Assembly (NCBI GenBank): GCA_005239655.1
Contig: SBBP01000034.1
Span: 1-5,835, forward strand
DNA length: 5,835 bases
Reading direction: 5' to 3'
Source: Candidatus Microgenomatus auricola
Lineage (GTDB): Bacteria > Patescibacteriota > Patescibacteriia > UBA9570 > XYC2-FULL-38-9
Notes under the pieces: generated by a model
The model's database searches: none
The model's input: the letters and a program-made list of their open reading frames with translations, nothing else
What the model was told of the DNA's origin: nothing
Shown: positions 1-5,751 of the stretch, one piece after another
How positions within the stretch are numbered: position 1 is the stretch's first letter
Layout of the letters: the number at the start of each line of letters is the position of its first letter
Made by a program: the position numbers and the translations under genes

Positions 1-245
1 AACTCATGCAGACCATTGCGACCGCGACTGCGGGGGCAATTGAAAACGCCTACTTGTTTGAACAGACCACACTGCTCAGCGAGGCACTGGAAGCCCGAAA
101 AGTCATTGAGAAAGCCAAAGGTCGCATCATGAAGCAGTATGCGGTGACTGAAGACCAGGCATACGAATGGCTCAAAAAACGCGCCATGGATTTACGGAAA
201 ACCATGCGCGAAGTGGCTGAGGCGGTACTGATTAGCATTCAGTGA
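1..245 (+). CDS. GAF-ANTAR transcription antitermination regulator, C-terminal part (5' end outside window)
   Basis: The reading frame is open to the left window edge (first whole codon at 3-5), so the ATG at 6 is probably internal. The first 20 or so visible residues (QTIATATAGAIENAYLFEQ) look like the last helix of a GAF domain running into a coiled linker. Residues 24-76, counted from the ATG at 6, form an ANTAR domain: Arg31, Ile34, the AKGRIM block (37-42), AYEWL (52-56), and the final helix with REVAEAVL (68-75). ANTAR domains are three-helix RNA-binding modules that bind tandem hairpins in leader RNAs and prevent transcription termination; an attached GAF domain senses a small molecule or redox state. 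The next gene is glnA, and its leader carries an ANTAR-type double hairpin, so glnA is the likely target. The domain call is firm. The GAF assignment rests on a short tail, and the ligand is unknown. Confidence 0.85.
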   Translation, partial: LMQTIATATAGAIENAYLFEQTTLLSEALEARKVIEKAKGRIMKQYAVTEDQAYEWLKKRAMDLRKTMREVAEAVLISIQ

Positions 246-268
246 CGACAAGAGAAAGTCGGACTTTT
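246..268 (+). promoter_or_regulatory. Small inverted repeat just after the ANTAR gene (weak terminator or operator)
   Basis: Immediately after the ANTAR stop codon, AAAGTC and GACTTT (255-260 and 262-267) form a near-perfect palindrome around a single G, followed by one more T. A competing pairing is CGAC with GTCG (246-249 and 258-261). As RNA only about four pairs can form, so a terminator here would be weak. As DNA, the palindrome lies just upstream of the proposed glnA promoter and could be a protein-binding site. Nothing in the sequence decides between these options, and chance is possible. Confidence 0.2.
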
Positions 269-277
269 CCACAACTG

Positions 278-304
278 TTGTTCGCACAAAACGTGTGGTA
301 AACT
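278..304 (+). promoter_or_regulatory. Candidate glnA promoter with extended -10
   Basis: TAAACT (299-304, four of six matches to TATAAT) is preceded by TGG, which gives an extended -10 layout. A weak -35-like TTGTTC lies at 278-283, with a short 15-base spacer. Transcription would start near 311, directly before the first ANTAR hairpin at 315. That is the position expected if the leader is a dedicated regulatory RNA. The stretch also contains the inverted repeat CGCAC/GTGTG (284-288 and 292-296, approximately), which overlaps the promoter. Read-through from the upstream ANTAR gene is an alternative source of glnA transcript. Confidence 0.35.
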
Positions 305-314
305 ACATCTAACG

Positions 315-361
315 CAGAGCGCACAGCGGAGTGCACTTTGATGCAGACAGAGAAGTCTACA
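315..361 (+). ncRNA. ANTAR-responsive tandem-hairpin antiterminator in the glnA leader
   Basis: There are two adjacent stem-loops. Hairpin 1 pairs CAGAG (315-319) with CTTTG (336-340) and GCAC (321-324) with GTGC (331-334), around the hexaloop AGCGGA (325-330). Hairpin 2 pairs TG (342-343) with CA (360-361) and AGAC (345-348) with GTCT (355-358), around the hexaloop AGAGAA (349-354). Both loops have A at position 1 and G at position 4, the bases known to be recognised by ANTAR proteins. Both stems also carry a C.A mismatch at the same height (320/335 and 344/359), and the hairpins are one base apart. The published ANTAR target is just such a pair of hexaloop hairpins, the second overlapping or preceding a terminator. 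The preceding gene encodes an ANTAR protein and the next is glnA, which makes a chance match unlikely. No folding program or covariance test was run. Confidence 0.75.
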
Positions 362-362
362 C

Positions 363-389
363 GACGCAGCATCGATTGCTGTCAATTTT
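363..389 (+). terminator. Putative conditional terminator in the glnA leader
   Basis: CAGCA (367-371) pairs with TGCTG (377-381) around TCGAT, with an extra G-U pair (366/382) or an A-T and G-C extension (363-364 with 382-383) across a two-base bulge. Two bases later comes TTTT (386-389). The stem is short and the U run only four bases, so this would be a modest terminator, suited to conditional use. It starts just after the second ANTAR hairpin. Its left arm (369-375) can alternatively pair with TTGATGC at 338-344, which would disrupt it. Its placement before the glnA start is what an antitermination leader needs. Confidence 0.45.
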
Positions 390-409
390 ATCAATTGTAC
401 TCATACACC

Positions 410-1852
410 ATGGCACGATTTACACCACCCTCCACGACCGATGAGTTGTTTGCTCTCTGCAAACGCGAAAAGGTTGAAATGGTTGATGTGAAGTTTGTCG
501 ACGTCGAAGGTCGTTGGCATTCTGTCACACTCACTATGGACGCATTCACTCCAGACTGTTTTAAGAAAGGAGTCCCGTTTGATGGTTCGAGTATTCCTGG
601 CTTTCAAACTATCGTCGAAAGCGATTTAGTGTTGATGCCTGCTCCCGAAACCGCATTCATGGATCCCGGATCAGAAGTCAAAACCCTCTCCATTACTGCT
701 GATCCGATGGACCCCGCAAGCGGCACAGTCGAGGAGTACGAAAATAACCCACGCTCTGTCGCGCGAAAAGCGCTTGATTACCTCCGGAAAACCAAAATTG
801 GCGACACGATGTACGTTGGTCCAGAAATTGAGTTTTTTATTTTTGATGATGTGCGGTATACCAGCACTGACCGAACATCTGGATATGAGATTGACAGTGC
901 CGAAGCAGCATGGAATAACGGTGAACCCTATGATGAAGGGAATCACGGAATTCGTGCGGCGGACCAGAAAGGGTACTTCACCATTCCGCCAATGGACATG
1001 TTTCGCGACATGCGTAACGAAATGGTGCGAGAAATGGAGAATGCTGGAATGGTTATTGAACGTCATCACCATGAAGTGGGGTCGCCTGGCCAGGCTGAAA
1101 TCAACATCCGCTATCAGGACATGTTGCGCCAAGCCGACCAGGTGCTCATGTACAAATATATTGTTCGGGTCGTTGCCGCACGATACGGGAAATCCGTGAC
1201 CTACATGCCAAAACCACTGTTTGCACATAACGGCAGTGGAATGCACTGTCACCAGTCGCTCTGGAAAGGCGGAAAATCTCTCTTCTACTCTGCCGGTGGA
1301 TACGCACGGTTGAGCGCACTGGCGATGCACTACATTGGTGGTATTCTCAAACACGCTCCGGCGCTGATGGCGTTTGGTGCTCCCGGAACAAATTCCTACA
1401 AACGCCTCACGCCAGGATATGAAGCACCAGTGGTGTTGGCGTATTCAAAACGCAATCGCTCTGCAGCAGTTCGTGTTCCTGTCTACGACCAAACACCGAG
1501 TGGCACACGCATTGAGTTCCGCTCATCCGATCCAATGGCCAATCCGTACCTGTGGTTTTCAGCAATGTTGATGGCGGGTCTCGATGGCATCAAGAACAAA
1601 ATCAAACCAGGTGAGCCAATCGATAAAAATTTGTTCCATTTGAGTGCGTCTGAACAAAAAAAAGTGAAGTTCGTTCCATCTTCATTAGAAGGATCATTTG
1701 CGGCACTCGAACAGGACCACGACTTCTTGTTGCATGGTGGAGTATTCACCGAAGCGTTCATCGAGAACTACACCGAGATGAAGCGTGAGCAGATTGATGC
1801 CGTGCGACTACGGCCACACCCACACGAGTTCTCACTGTACTATAACGCATAA
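410..1852 (+). CDS. glnA: Type I glutamine synthetase
   Basis: This enzyme condenses ammonium and glutamate to glutamine using ATP in the cytoplasm, normally as a dodecamer. The product is 480 residues, normal for the family. The N-terminal beta-grasp domain (about 15-100) carries VDVKFVDVEGRW and the DGSSIPGF latch (58-65). The catalytic domain shows the metal-ligand strand GPEIEFFIFDD (137-147), HHHEVGSPGQAEIN (219-232), the ATP-site NGSGMHCH (274-281), the flap GTNSYKRLTPGYEAP (326-340), and IEFRSSDPMANPYL (368-381). The C-terminus RLRPHPHEFSLYY is typical of bacterial GlnA. At the loop that carries the adenylylation Tyr in enteric enzymes (NLYDLP), this protein has NLFHLS, with Phe409, so GlnE-type control is unlikely. 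The frame is open further upstream (TTG 338, ATG 341), but that extension would translate the regulatory hairpins and has no homology to the family. The start at 410 gives the expected N-terminus. No Shine-Dalgarno sequence is visible before it. Confidence 0.95.
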   Translation: MARFTPPSTTDELFALCKREKVEMVDVKFVDVEGRWHSVTLTMDAFTPDCFKKGVPFDGSSIPGFQTIVESDLVLMPAPETAFMDPGSEVKTLSITADPMDPASGTVEEYENNPRSVARKALDYLRKTKIGDTMYVGPEIEFFIFDDVRYTSTDRTSGYEIDSAEAAWNNGEPYDEGNHGIRAADQKGYFTIPPMDMFRDMRNEMVREMENAGMVIERHHHEVGSPGQAEINIRYQDMLRQADQVLMYKYIVRVVAARYGKSVTYMPKPLFAHNGSGMHCHQSLWKGGKSLFYSAGGYARLSALAMHYIGGILKHAPALMAFGAPGTNSYKRLTPGYEAPVVLAYSKRNRSAAVRVPVYDQTPSGTRIEFRSSDPMANPYLWFSAMLMAGLDGIKNKIKPGEPIDKNLFHLSASEQKKVKFVPSSLEGSFAALEQDHDFLLHGGVFTEAFIENYTEMKREQIDAVRLRPHPHEFSLYYNA

Positions 1853-1870
1853 GATCCATCGTTTCACAAA

Positions 1871-1902
1871 GGCGTCTCCCATTCCTTCTGGGAGCCGTTT
1901 TT
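1871..1902 (+). terminator. Rho-independent terminator after glnA
   Basis: CTCCCA (1876-1881) pairs perfectly with TGGGAG (1889-1894) around a seven-base loop. Beyond a single T.C mismatch, GGCG (1871-1874) continues the stem with CGTT (1896-1899). A run of five T follows at 1898-1902. It lies 19 bases after the glnA stop and separates glnA from the kinase-pilus operon. Confidence 0.85.
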
Positions 1903-1906
1903 GTAT

Positions 1907-1935
1907 TCGACAATGGGATAGGCGTTTGCTACCAT
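1907..1935 (+). promoter_or_regulatory. Candidate sigma70-type promoter of the kinase-pilM-pseudopilin operon
   Basis: TCGACA (1907-1912, five of six matches to TTGACA) and TACCAT (1930-1935, four of six matches to TATAAT) are separated by exactly 17 bases. The site sits just after the glnA terminator. The predicted start near 1942 would leave a short untranslated leader of about 24 bases before the GTG at 1966. Confidence 0.5.
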
Positions 1936-1965
1936 GAATACAAGAACAATCACTCATTACAGGTA

Positions 1966-3111
1966 GTGCAAAAGTCAACACACTCATCACGCACACGTCG
2001 ACGCAAACACATCCCCAACGACGAGCTTGCAAGTGAGTTAAAAATGGTGATGGAGAGCATCGGCGACGGAGTCGTTGTCCTCAACAAGGACCTCCGTATT
2101 GTATTAATGAATCCATCAGCGCAGGAAATCACCGGCTTTTCATTTTCTATGTTACGTGGCAAACGCTTACACGATGTATTACGCTTGACGACAGAAGGTA
2201 AAGTGAAGGCGACGATTGATCTTGCGGATGTGTTGGAGAAAAGTAAACGACAGACGATGTGTCAACACTTATTACTTGAGCGCAAGAATCAGGATATCAT
2301 TCCCGTGACCTACTGTGCGGCGCCGGTGAACGGACACGGTGGTCCGGCGCGGGGTGTTGTGCTGACTATCCGCGATGCGCGCGGTGAATACGCAATCAGT
2401 AAAATGAAATCCGAATTTGTATCGATTGTTTCGCATCAAATGCGGACTCCGTTGGCCGCAATCAAGTGGTTCTTGGAGTCCGTGATTGATGATCCGCATG
2501 CTCAAGCACTCACTGAGCGACAGCATGAATACGTCAGTCAAGCATTCCAATCGAACGAACGCATGATTACACTGGTGAATGACTTGCTCAATGTTTCTCG
2601 CTTGGAATCCGGAAAGGTGAAATGTATTCCAAAAGCCGTGGACAGCGTCGCGATTTTTCGAAGTGCAATTTCAGAGATAGAAACCTATGCGCATGCGAGA
2701 AACGTCACGGTTGATTGTCGTTTTCTGCATGCAAAACTTCCGCGGGTGCGGGCGGACGCTTCACATCTTCGACAGGTGATTCAGAATATACTTGCCAACG
2801 CGGTGCAGTACACTCGTGGGCGACAGACCGTGACGATTGATGCGGATGTCCGTTCGGACGAAGTCGTCTTTTCGGTTGCCGATCATGGTATTGGGATTCC
2901 ACTGCGAGAACAGCGTCGAGTATTCGAGCCGTTCTTTCGTGCCGCCAACGCCATTGAGACTCAAGCAGAGGGTTCTGGACTGGGGTTGTATATTTGCTCA
3001 CTGCTACTCAAGATCAACCACGGGCGCATATGGTTGCAATCCGTAGAAGGAGAAGGAACTACGTTTTTTATTGCTTTGCCTCGCGCCGTGTATCAAAATC
3101 AAAACGAATAA
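1966..3111 (+). CDS. Soluble PAS-domain sensor histidine kinase
   Basis: The 381-residue protein begins with a basic tail (RTRRRKH, 9-15), followed by a PAS domain (about 25-138; ESIGDGVVVLNKDLRIVLMNPSA is its start). The HisKA domain (about 143-215) has the H-box SHQMRTPLAAIKW, with phospho-acceptor His157. The HATPase domain (about 265-373) carries the N-box NILANAVQYT (Asn274), G1 box DHGIGIP (306-312), F box FEPFF (320-324) and G2 box GSGLGL (336-341), so it looks catalytically complete. No membrane segment is visible, so the kinase is probably cytoplasmic and senses through PAS. The Gln in SHQMRTPL, where SHELRTPL is commonest, resembles kinases of Patescibacteria. GTG at 1966 is the most upstream plausible start; ATG 2044, just before PAS, is an alternative. 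No response regulator lies in the window. The gene ends 3 bases before pilM, suggesting a link to pilus control. Confidence 0.93.
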   Translation: MQKSTHSSRTRRRKHIPNDELASELKMVMESIGDGVVVLNKDLRIVLMNPSAQEITGFSFSMLRGKRLHDVLRLTTEGKVKATIDLADVLEKSKRQTMCQHLLLERKNQDIIPVTYCAAPVNGHGGPARGVVLTIRDARGEYAISKMKSEFVSIVSHQMRTPLAAIKWFLESVIDDPHAQALTERQHEYVSQAFQSNERMITLVNDLLNVSRLESGKVKCIPKAVDSVAIFRSAISEIETYAHARNVTVDCRFLHAKLPRVRADASHLRQVIQNILANAVQYTRGRQTVTIDADVRSDEVVFSVADHGIGIPLREQRRVFEPFFRAANAIETQAEGSGLGLYICSLLLKINHGRIWLQSVEGEGTTFFIALPRAVYQNQNE

Positions 3112-3114
3112 CCC

Positions 3115-4173
3115 ATGCGTGCCATCGGCATTGATCTCTCAGATCGAAGCATTGAAATCGTGGAACTGCGCCAGCGCTTTGGTCAGTTTACAATACTGTC
3201 AGCCGCATGCTGCACCCTCCCAGAAGGATTGATTGCCGACGGCGTATTGATGGATATCCCATCCATCGCTGAACACATTCGTGCGTGTGCAGAAAGTGCC
3301 AAACCAAAGGCCCTGACAATTGAAAGCGCATCGTTTTCGATTCCGGAATCAAAAGTACACACACACGTTTTTGTGTTTCCGCGCAGTCTCAAAAATGACG
3401 AAGTGAACCAAGCGATCCACGTGCAGTTTTCCGACTACTTTCCATTTGAGCCAGAGGCGATGGCATTTGATTGGAAGGTGACACGAAAATCCGAGCAGAC
3501 ACAAGATGTGCTTGTTGCGGCATGTGAACAGTCGTATGTGGACGGCATTGTTGCACTTGCACAGGAGTGTTCAATTGAGATCAGCGGCATTGATTTGGAA
3601 TCGTTGAGTACTGGGCGGGCCGTACTCCCTGTTCCAAAAAAACACAATGCCTATGTATTGATCGATTCTGGTGCGCGTGTGACATCTCTCTCCATTATTG
3701 ACGAATCCGGACTACAAATGACCTTAAGCGTTGGCATGGCCGGCGAACACCTTACCGAGCAAATTGCGAAAAAACGTCAACTCTCACGTGAAGAGGCGGA
3801 AACACTTAAGACGCACACAGACCTTTCTGATCCAGCGGCCGGCGATATTCGCACGGTGTTTGAAGATCAATATGCACCGGTGTTTGCGGAAGCAAAGCGC
3901 ATGATCACATTTTTTGAAACCTCTTCTGGGAACAGTGTGCACGGGGTATACCTCTGTGGCGGAGCCTCTCAAATGGCTGGAATGCGAGCGTTCGTACAAG
4001 ACCATATTGAAAAACCCGTACATGTCGGGCACGCCTTGCAACACATTCGTCACCATGATGTTTTACCGCATGACGGGGCAGAATTACGATATGCCAACGC
4101 CATTGGGCTTGCGTTGGGACTTCTCGATCCAAAACATCGTGTGTTATTTAACTTTCTCAAGCAAGAGGTATGA
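3115..4173 (+). CDS. pilM: PilM-like type IV pilus assembly ATPase
   Basis: The 352-residue protein has the actin-like (ASKHA) fold of PilM. It shows the first phosphate loop GIDLSDRSIEIVEL (5-18), the inserted PilM-specific domain (about 95-170, with IHVQFSDYFPFEPEAMAFDW), the second phosphate loop VLIDSGARVTSLSII (181-195), and the adenosine motif VYLCGGASQMAGM (278-290). In known systems PilM is a cytoplasmic ring protein that binds ATP and the N-terminal tail of PilN, and connects the inner-membrane platform to the extension and retraction motors. The usual partner pilN does not follow; a pseudopilin gene overlaps its stop by 4 bases (ATGA), implying coupled translation. The gene begins 3 bases after the kinase and has no visible Shine-Dalgarno sequence, so it too probably depends on translation of the gene before it. 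Confidence 0.9.
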   Translation: MRAIGIDLSDRSIEIVELRQRFGQFTILSAACCTLPEGLIADGVLMDIPSIAEHIRACAESAKPKALTIESASFSIPESKVHTHVFVFPRSLKNDEVNQAIHVQFSDYFPFEPEAMAFDWKVTRKSEQTQDVLVAACEQSYVDGIVALAQECSIEISGIDLESLSTGRAVLPVPKKHNAYVLIDSGARVTSLSIIDESGLQMTLSVGMAGEHLTEQIAKKRQLSREEAETLKTHTDLSDPAAGDIRTVFEDQYAPVFAEAKRMITFFETSSGNSVHGVYLCGGASQMAGMRAFVQDHIEKPVHVGHALQHIRHHDVLPHDGAELRYANAIGLALGLLDPKHRVLFNFLKQEV

Positions 4174-4667
4174 ATCAGTGGGGGTTTACCGTGGTTGAAG
4201 GACTGATTGTAATTGCGATCATCGCTATTCTTGCGGCAGTTGCATTTGTTGCGATCGATCCAGCTGCACGATTTGCCGAATCTCGCAATGATCAACGCTG
4301 GACTGACGTGAGTCTCCTCATGGAAGGAATCCAAAAGGCGTTTCGTGAGACCAACCGGGAACGGAGTGGCGTATTGCAATCTATTGACACCGACTCGGAG
4401 AGCGTGCAAATTATTACCAATGGATCAGGTGAGCTGCCCTGCGATGGAGTCTGCGGTACAGAAACGATTCGTGCGACAGCGTGCGGAGCAGACCTTTCTG
4501 TATTGGTTGAGCAGGGCTACCTCCCACATGTCCCTGCAGATCCAAGGGCATCTGGACTCGATAGCCAATACTTTATTAACTACGATGCAGGGATGTTTAC
4601 GGTCGGTGCGTGTGCGCCAGAGCAAGAGAAAGACGGCGCAACGCCAACCATCCGTGTTTCACGTTAG
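4170..4667 (+). CDS. Type IV pilin-like protein (pseudopilin) with short class III leader
   Basis: The 165-residue protein starts with the five-residue leader MNQWG followed by FTVVEGLIVIAIIAILAAVA. This is a prepilin peptidase site with Glu at mature position 5 and a hydrophobic helix (about 6-28) that anchors the subunit and packs the filament core. The following AIDPAARFAESRNDQRWTDV block is characteristic of pseudopilins found in Patescibacteria. The globular part holds four cysteines (91, 95, 105, 148), possibly forming disulfides outside the membrane. It may be a minor pilin or a type II secretion-like pseudopilin; the sequence does not decide. Its ATG overlaps the pilM stop as ATGA. 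The stop TAG overlaps the stop of the convergent minus-strand gene. No terminator was seen after it. Confidence 0.88.
   Translation: MNQWGFTVVEGLIVIAIIAILAAVAFVAIDPAARFAESRNDQRWTDVSLLMEGIQKAFRETNRERSGVLQSIDTDSESVQIITNGSGELPCDGVCGTETIRATACGADLSVLVEQGYLPHVPADPRASGLDSQYFINYDAGMFTVGACAPEQEKDGATPTIRVSR
4621..4645 (-). terminator. Weak candidate terminator for the minus-strand operon
   Basis: Read on the minus strand, GGCG TTG CGCC (4645 down to 4635) is followed by a pyrimidine-rich stretch GTCTTTCTCTT. It lies about 20 bases beyond the stop of the DUF457-like gene and inside the 3' end of the convergent pseudopilin gene. The stem has only four strong pairs and the T run is interrupted, so this is a tentative call. 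Confidence 0.22.
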
Positions 4668-5188
4668 ATCGTTGAGGTACCCAACAAGAAAAAGTAGACA
4701 AACAGCACCATGAAGGCGAGTTGATAGACCAGTGCTATCCGAAAGTGAATTGGAATACGCATGGTGTTATGAAAAAACATGTGAACGGAAAAGTGCTCGG
4801 CTAAAACTCGTTCAGCAACTCCGTGCGGTATGCGTTCGACAGCGGCTGCCGGAGTCGCCCCCCCGTACTGTTTTGTGTAGAATGAAACCAACAGGTCGGG
4901 GAGTACGCCACCAATCGCACCGACCGTCAGCATGAGCGTGTTATAGCCATGCGGAATATTCACCACGGCCATAAGGAGGAGGACGAGGAGAAAAACATCG
5001 ATTGCCGCAACGCAGAGTGCAAGCGTGTCTTTTGAATTATGCACGTACCTCCAGTAGAGAAACTCATCTCCGTGAGGGATTGCATCGATGACGTAATGAC
5101 TGGCGATTGCAAATAACAAACCCACCAGGATACTGTCCGTCCATTGTGTCGCGAGCATACCGACGGCAGCGTGGGTAGTGAGGGTCAT
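4664..5188 (-). CDS. Small multi-pass membrane protein, DUF457/YdjM-like putative metal-dependent hydrolase
   Basis: The 174-residue protein has four likely membrane segments (about 17-36, 55-77, 82-104 and 152-170). Conserved-looking polar residues fall in the order Thr-His (5-6), SHYVIDAIPHGD (30-41), GGVLPDLL (93-100), and a His-rich EHFSVHMFFHN (131-141). The H-x3-D-x2-PHGD and LPD arrangement resembles the DUF457/YdjM family of inner-membrane proteins, often annotated as putative metal-dependent hydrolases; the biochemical role of the family is not well known. The frame is open up to 5341, but that would overlap the end of the upstream gene by about 145 bases. ATG 5188 begins the family-like MTLTTHAAVG and sits 7 bases after the previous stop, so it was chosen. 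No clear Shine-Dalgarno sequence precedes it, and translational coupling is likely. The stop TAA (4666-4664) overlaps the TAG of the pseudopilin gene on the other strand. Confidence 0.72.
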   Translation of the reverse strand: MTLTTHAAVGMLATQWTDSILVGLLFAIASHYVIDAIPHGDEFLYWRYVHNSKDTLALCVAAIDVFLLVLLLMAVVNIPHGYNTLMLTVGAIGGVLPDLLVSFYTKQYGGATPAAAVERIPHGVAERVLAEHFSVHMFFHNTMRIPIHFRIALVYQLAFMVLFVYFFLLGTSTI

Positions 5189-5195
5189 GCTTGAG

Positions 5196-5750
5196 TTATC
5201 GAAGGAAGGGAAAGTCGCCTTCAAATATAAACTCATGTGGTCCAGCGACTGTGTCGAAGTCACTCCATGGACCATTTGGGTTTTTGCTGATCGAAACGGT
5301 GTACTGTTCGGCTCTTGGCCCACTTTCCGCACCAATTTCATGGATCACTAACATGTCGCCGCTTTTGAGGGCGACATTCAGTTGAACAATGATGTCACCA
5401 CCGGGTCCCAGTGCAACATATTTTGGTTCTTGATTTTCTTGTGGGGACCCAAGGATGCTTGTTACGACCTTTGCGGCATTCTGATTGCCCGCAGTTCCGT
5501 CCAAGAGATTACTCGAAACGACTGCAGAGGCGTACACAGACTGTTGTGTTTTGGATTTGAAGATTTCAACGGCGTTGATGTCTGCGCCCGGAGCGGGAGT
5601 GGTATCCTTGGTGTCCGTTGCTGACGTTGCGTCGACAATGCGCACGTATGTTTTGCGTTGTGTCGCCAATGCAAAAAACGCAAGCGCCACAACAGCGATA
5701 ACAACGAGGCCTATCAAAAGTGCTGTTTTGGTTTTAAACACAGAGGTCAT
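5196..5750 (-). CDS. Membrane-anchored extracytoplasmic protein with a C-terminal beta-sandwich-like domain
   Basis: The 184-residue protein has a short basic N-terminus, one membrane segment (about 10-30, LLIGLVVIAVVALAFFALA) and then a stretch rich in Thr, Asp and Ala (40-58), which looks like a spacer. The rest (about 70-178) carries the pattern YASAVVSS, SILGSPQ, YVALGPGGDIIVQL, GDMLVIHEIG, AEQYTVSISKNPNGPW. This resembles a beta-sandwich module seen in many bacterial surface proteins (LG-P, LG-GGS, D-VFE, VSxDG motifs), often predicted to bind ligands or carbohydrates. The resemblance is by pattern only, so the function is unassigned. The N-in, C-out topology places the domain outside the cytoplasmic membrane. 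Its ATG (5750-5748) lies one base after the tRNA discriminator base, so the gene is probably co-transcribed with the tRNA. The next gene follows 7 bases after its stop. Confidence 0.7.
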   Translation of the reverse strand: MTSVFKTKTALLIGLVVIAVVALAFFALATQRKTYVRIVDATSATDTKDTTPAPGADINAVEIFKSKTQQSVYASAVVSSNLLDGTAGNQNAAKVVTSILGSPQENQEPKYVALGPGGDIIVQLNVALKSGDMLVIHEIGAESGPRAEQYTVSISKNPNGPWSDFDTVAGPHEFIFEGDFPFLR

Positions 5751-5751
5751 G

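Noticed and set aside
284..298. Hairpin CGCAC-AAAAC-GTGTG as a first ANTAR hairpin
   Set aside because: Its loop has five bases and no G at position 4, it overlaps the proposed promoter, and two better hairpins with correct loops lie just downstream.
382..396. Direct repeat TCAATT (382-387 and 391-396) as an operator or NtcA-like site before glnA
   Set aside because: It lies downstream of the proposed transcription start, does not match the GTA-N8-TAC pattern, and is explained by the T-rich end of the leader terminator.
671..1354. Long open frame of 227 codons on the minus strand inside glnA
   Set aside because: It is fully antisense to conserved glutamine synthetase motifs, its translation shows no recognisable domain, and long antisense frames are common opposite conserved genes.
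1656..1663. Run of eight A in glnA as a programmed frameshift site
   Set aside because: The zero frame continues normally to the conserved C-terminus and no stimulatory structure is evident; it encodes the ordinary residues Gln-Lys-Lys.
1934..1966. Ten-codon mini-frame (ATG 1934 to TAG 1964-1966) overlapping the kinase GTG, a possible leader peptide
   Set aside because: Its ATG overlaps the proposed -10 box, so it would not be transcribed from that promoter, and it has no Shine-Dalgarno sequence.
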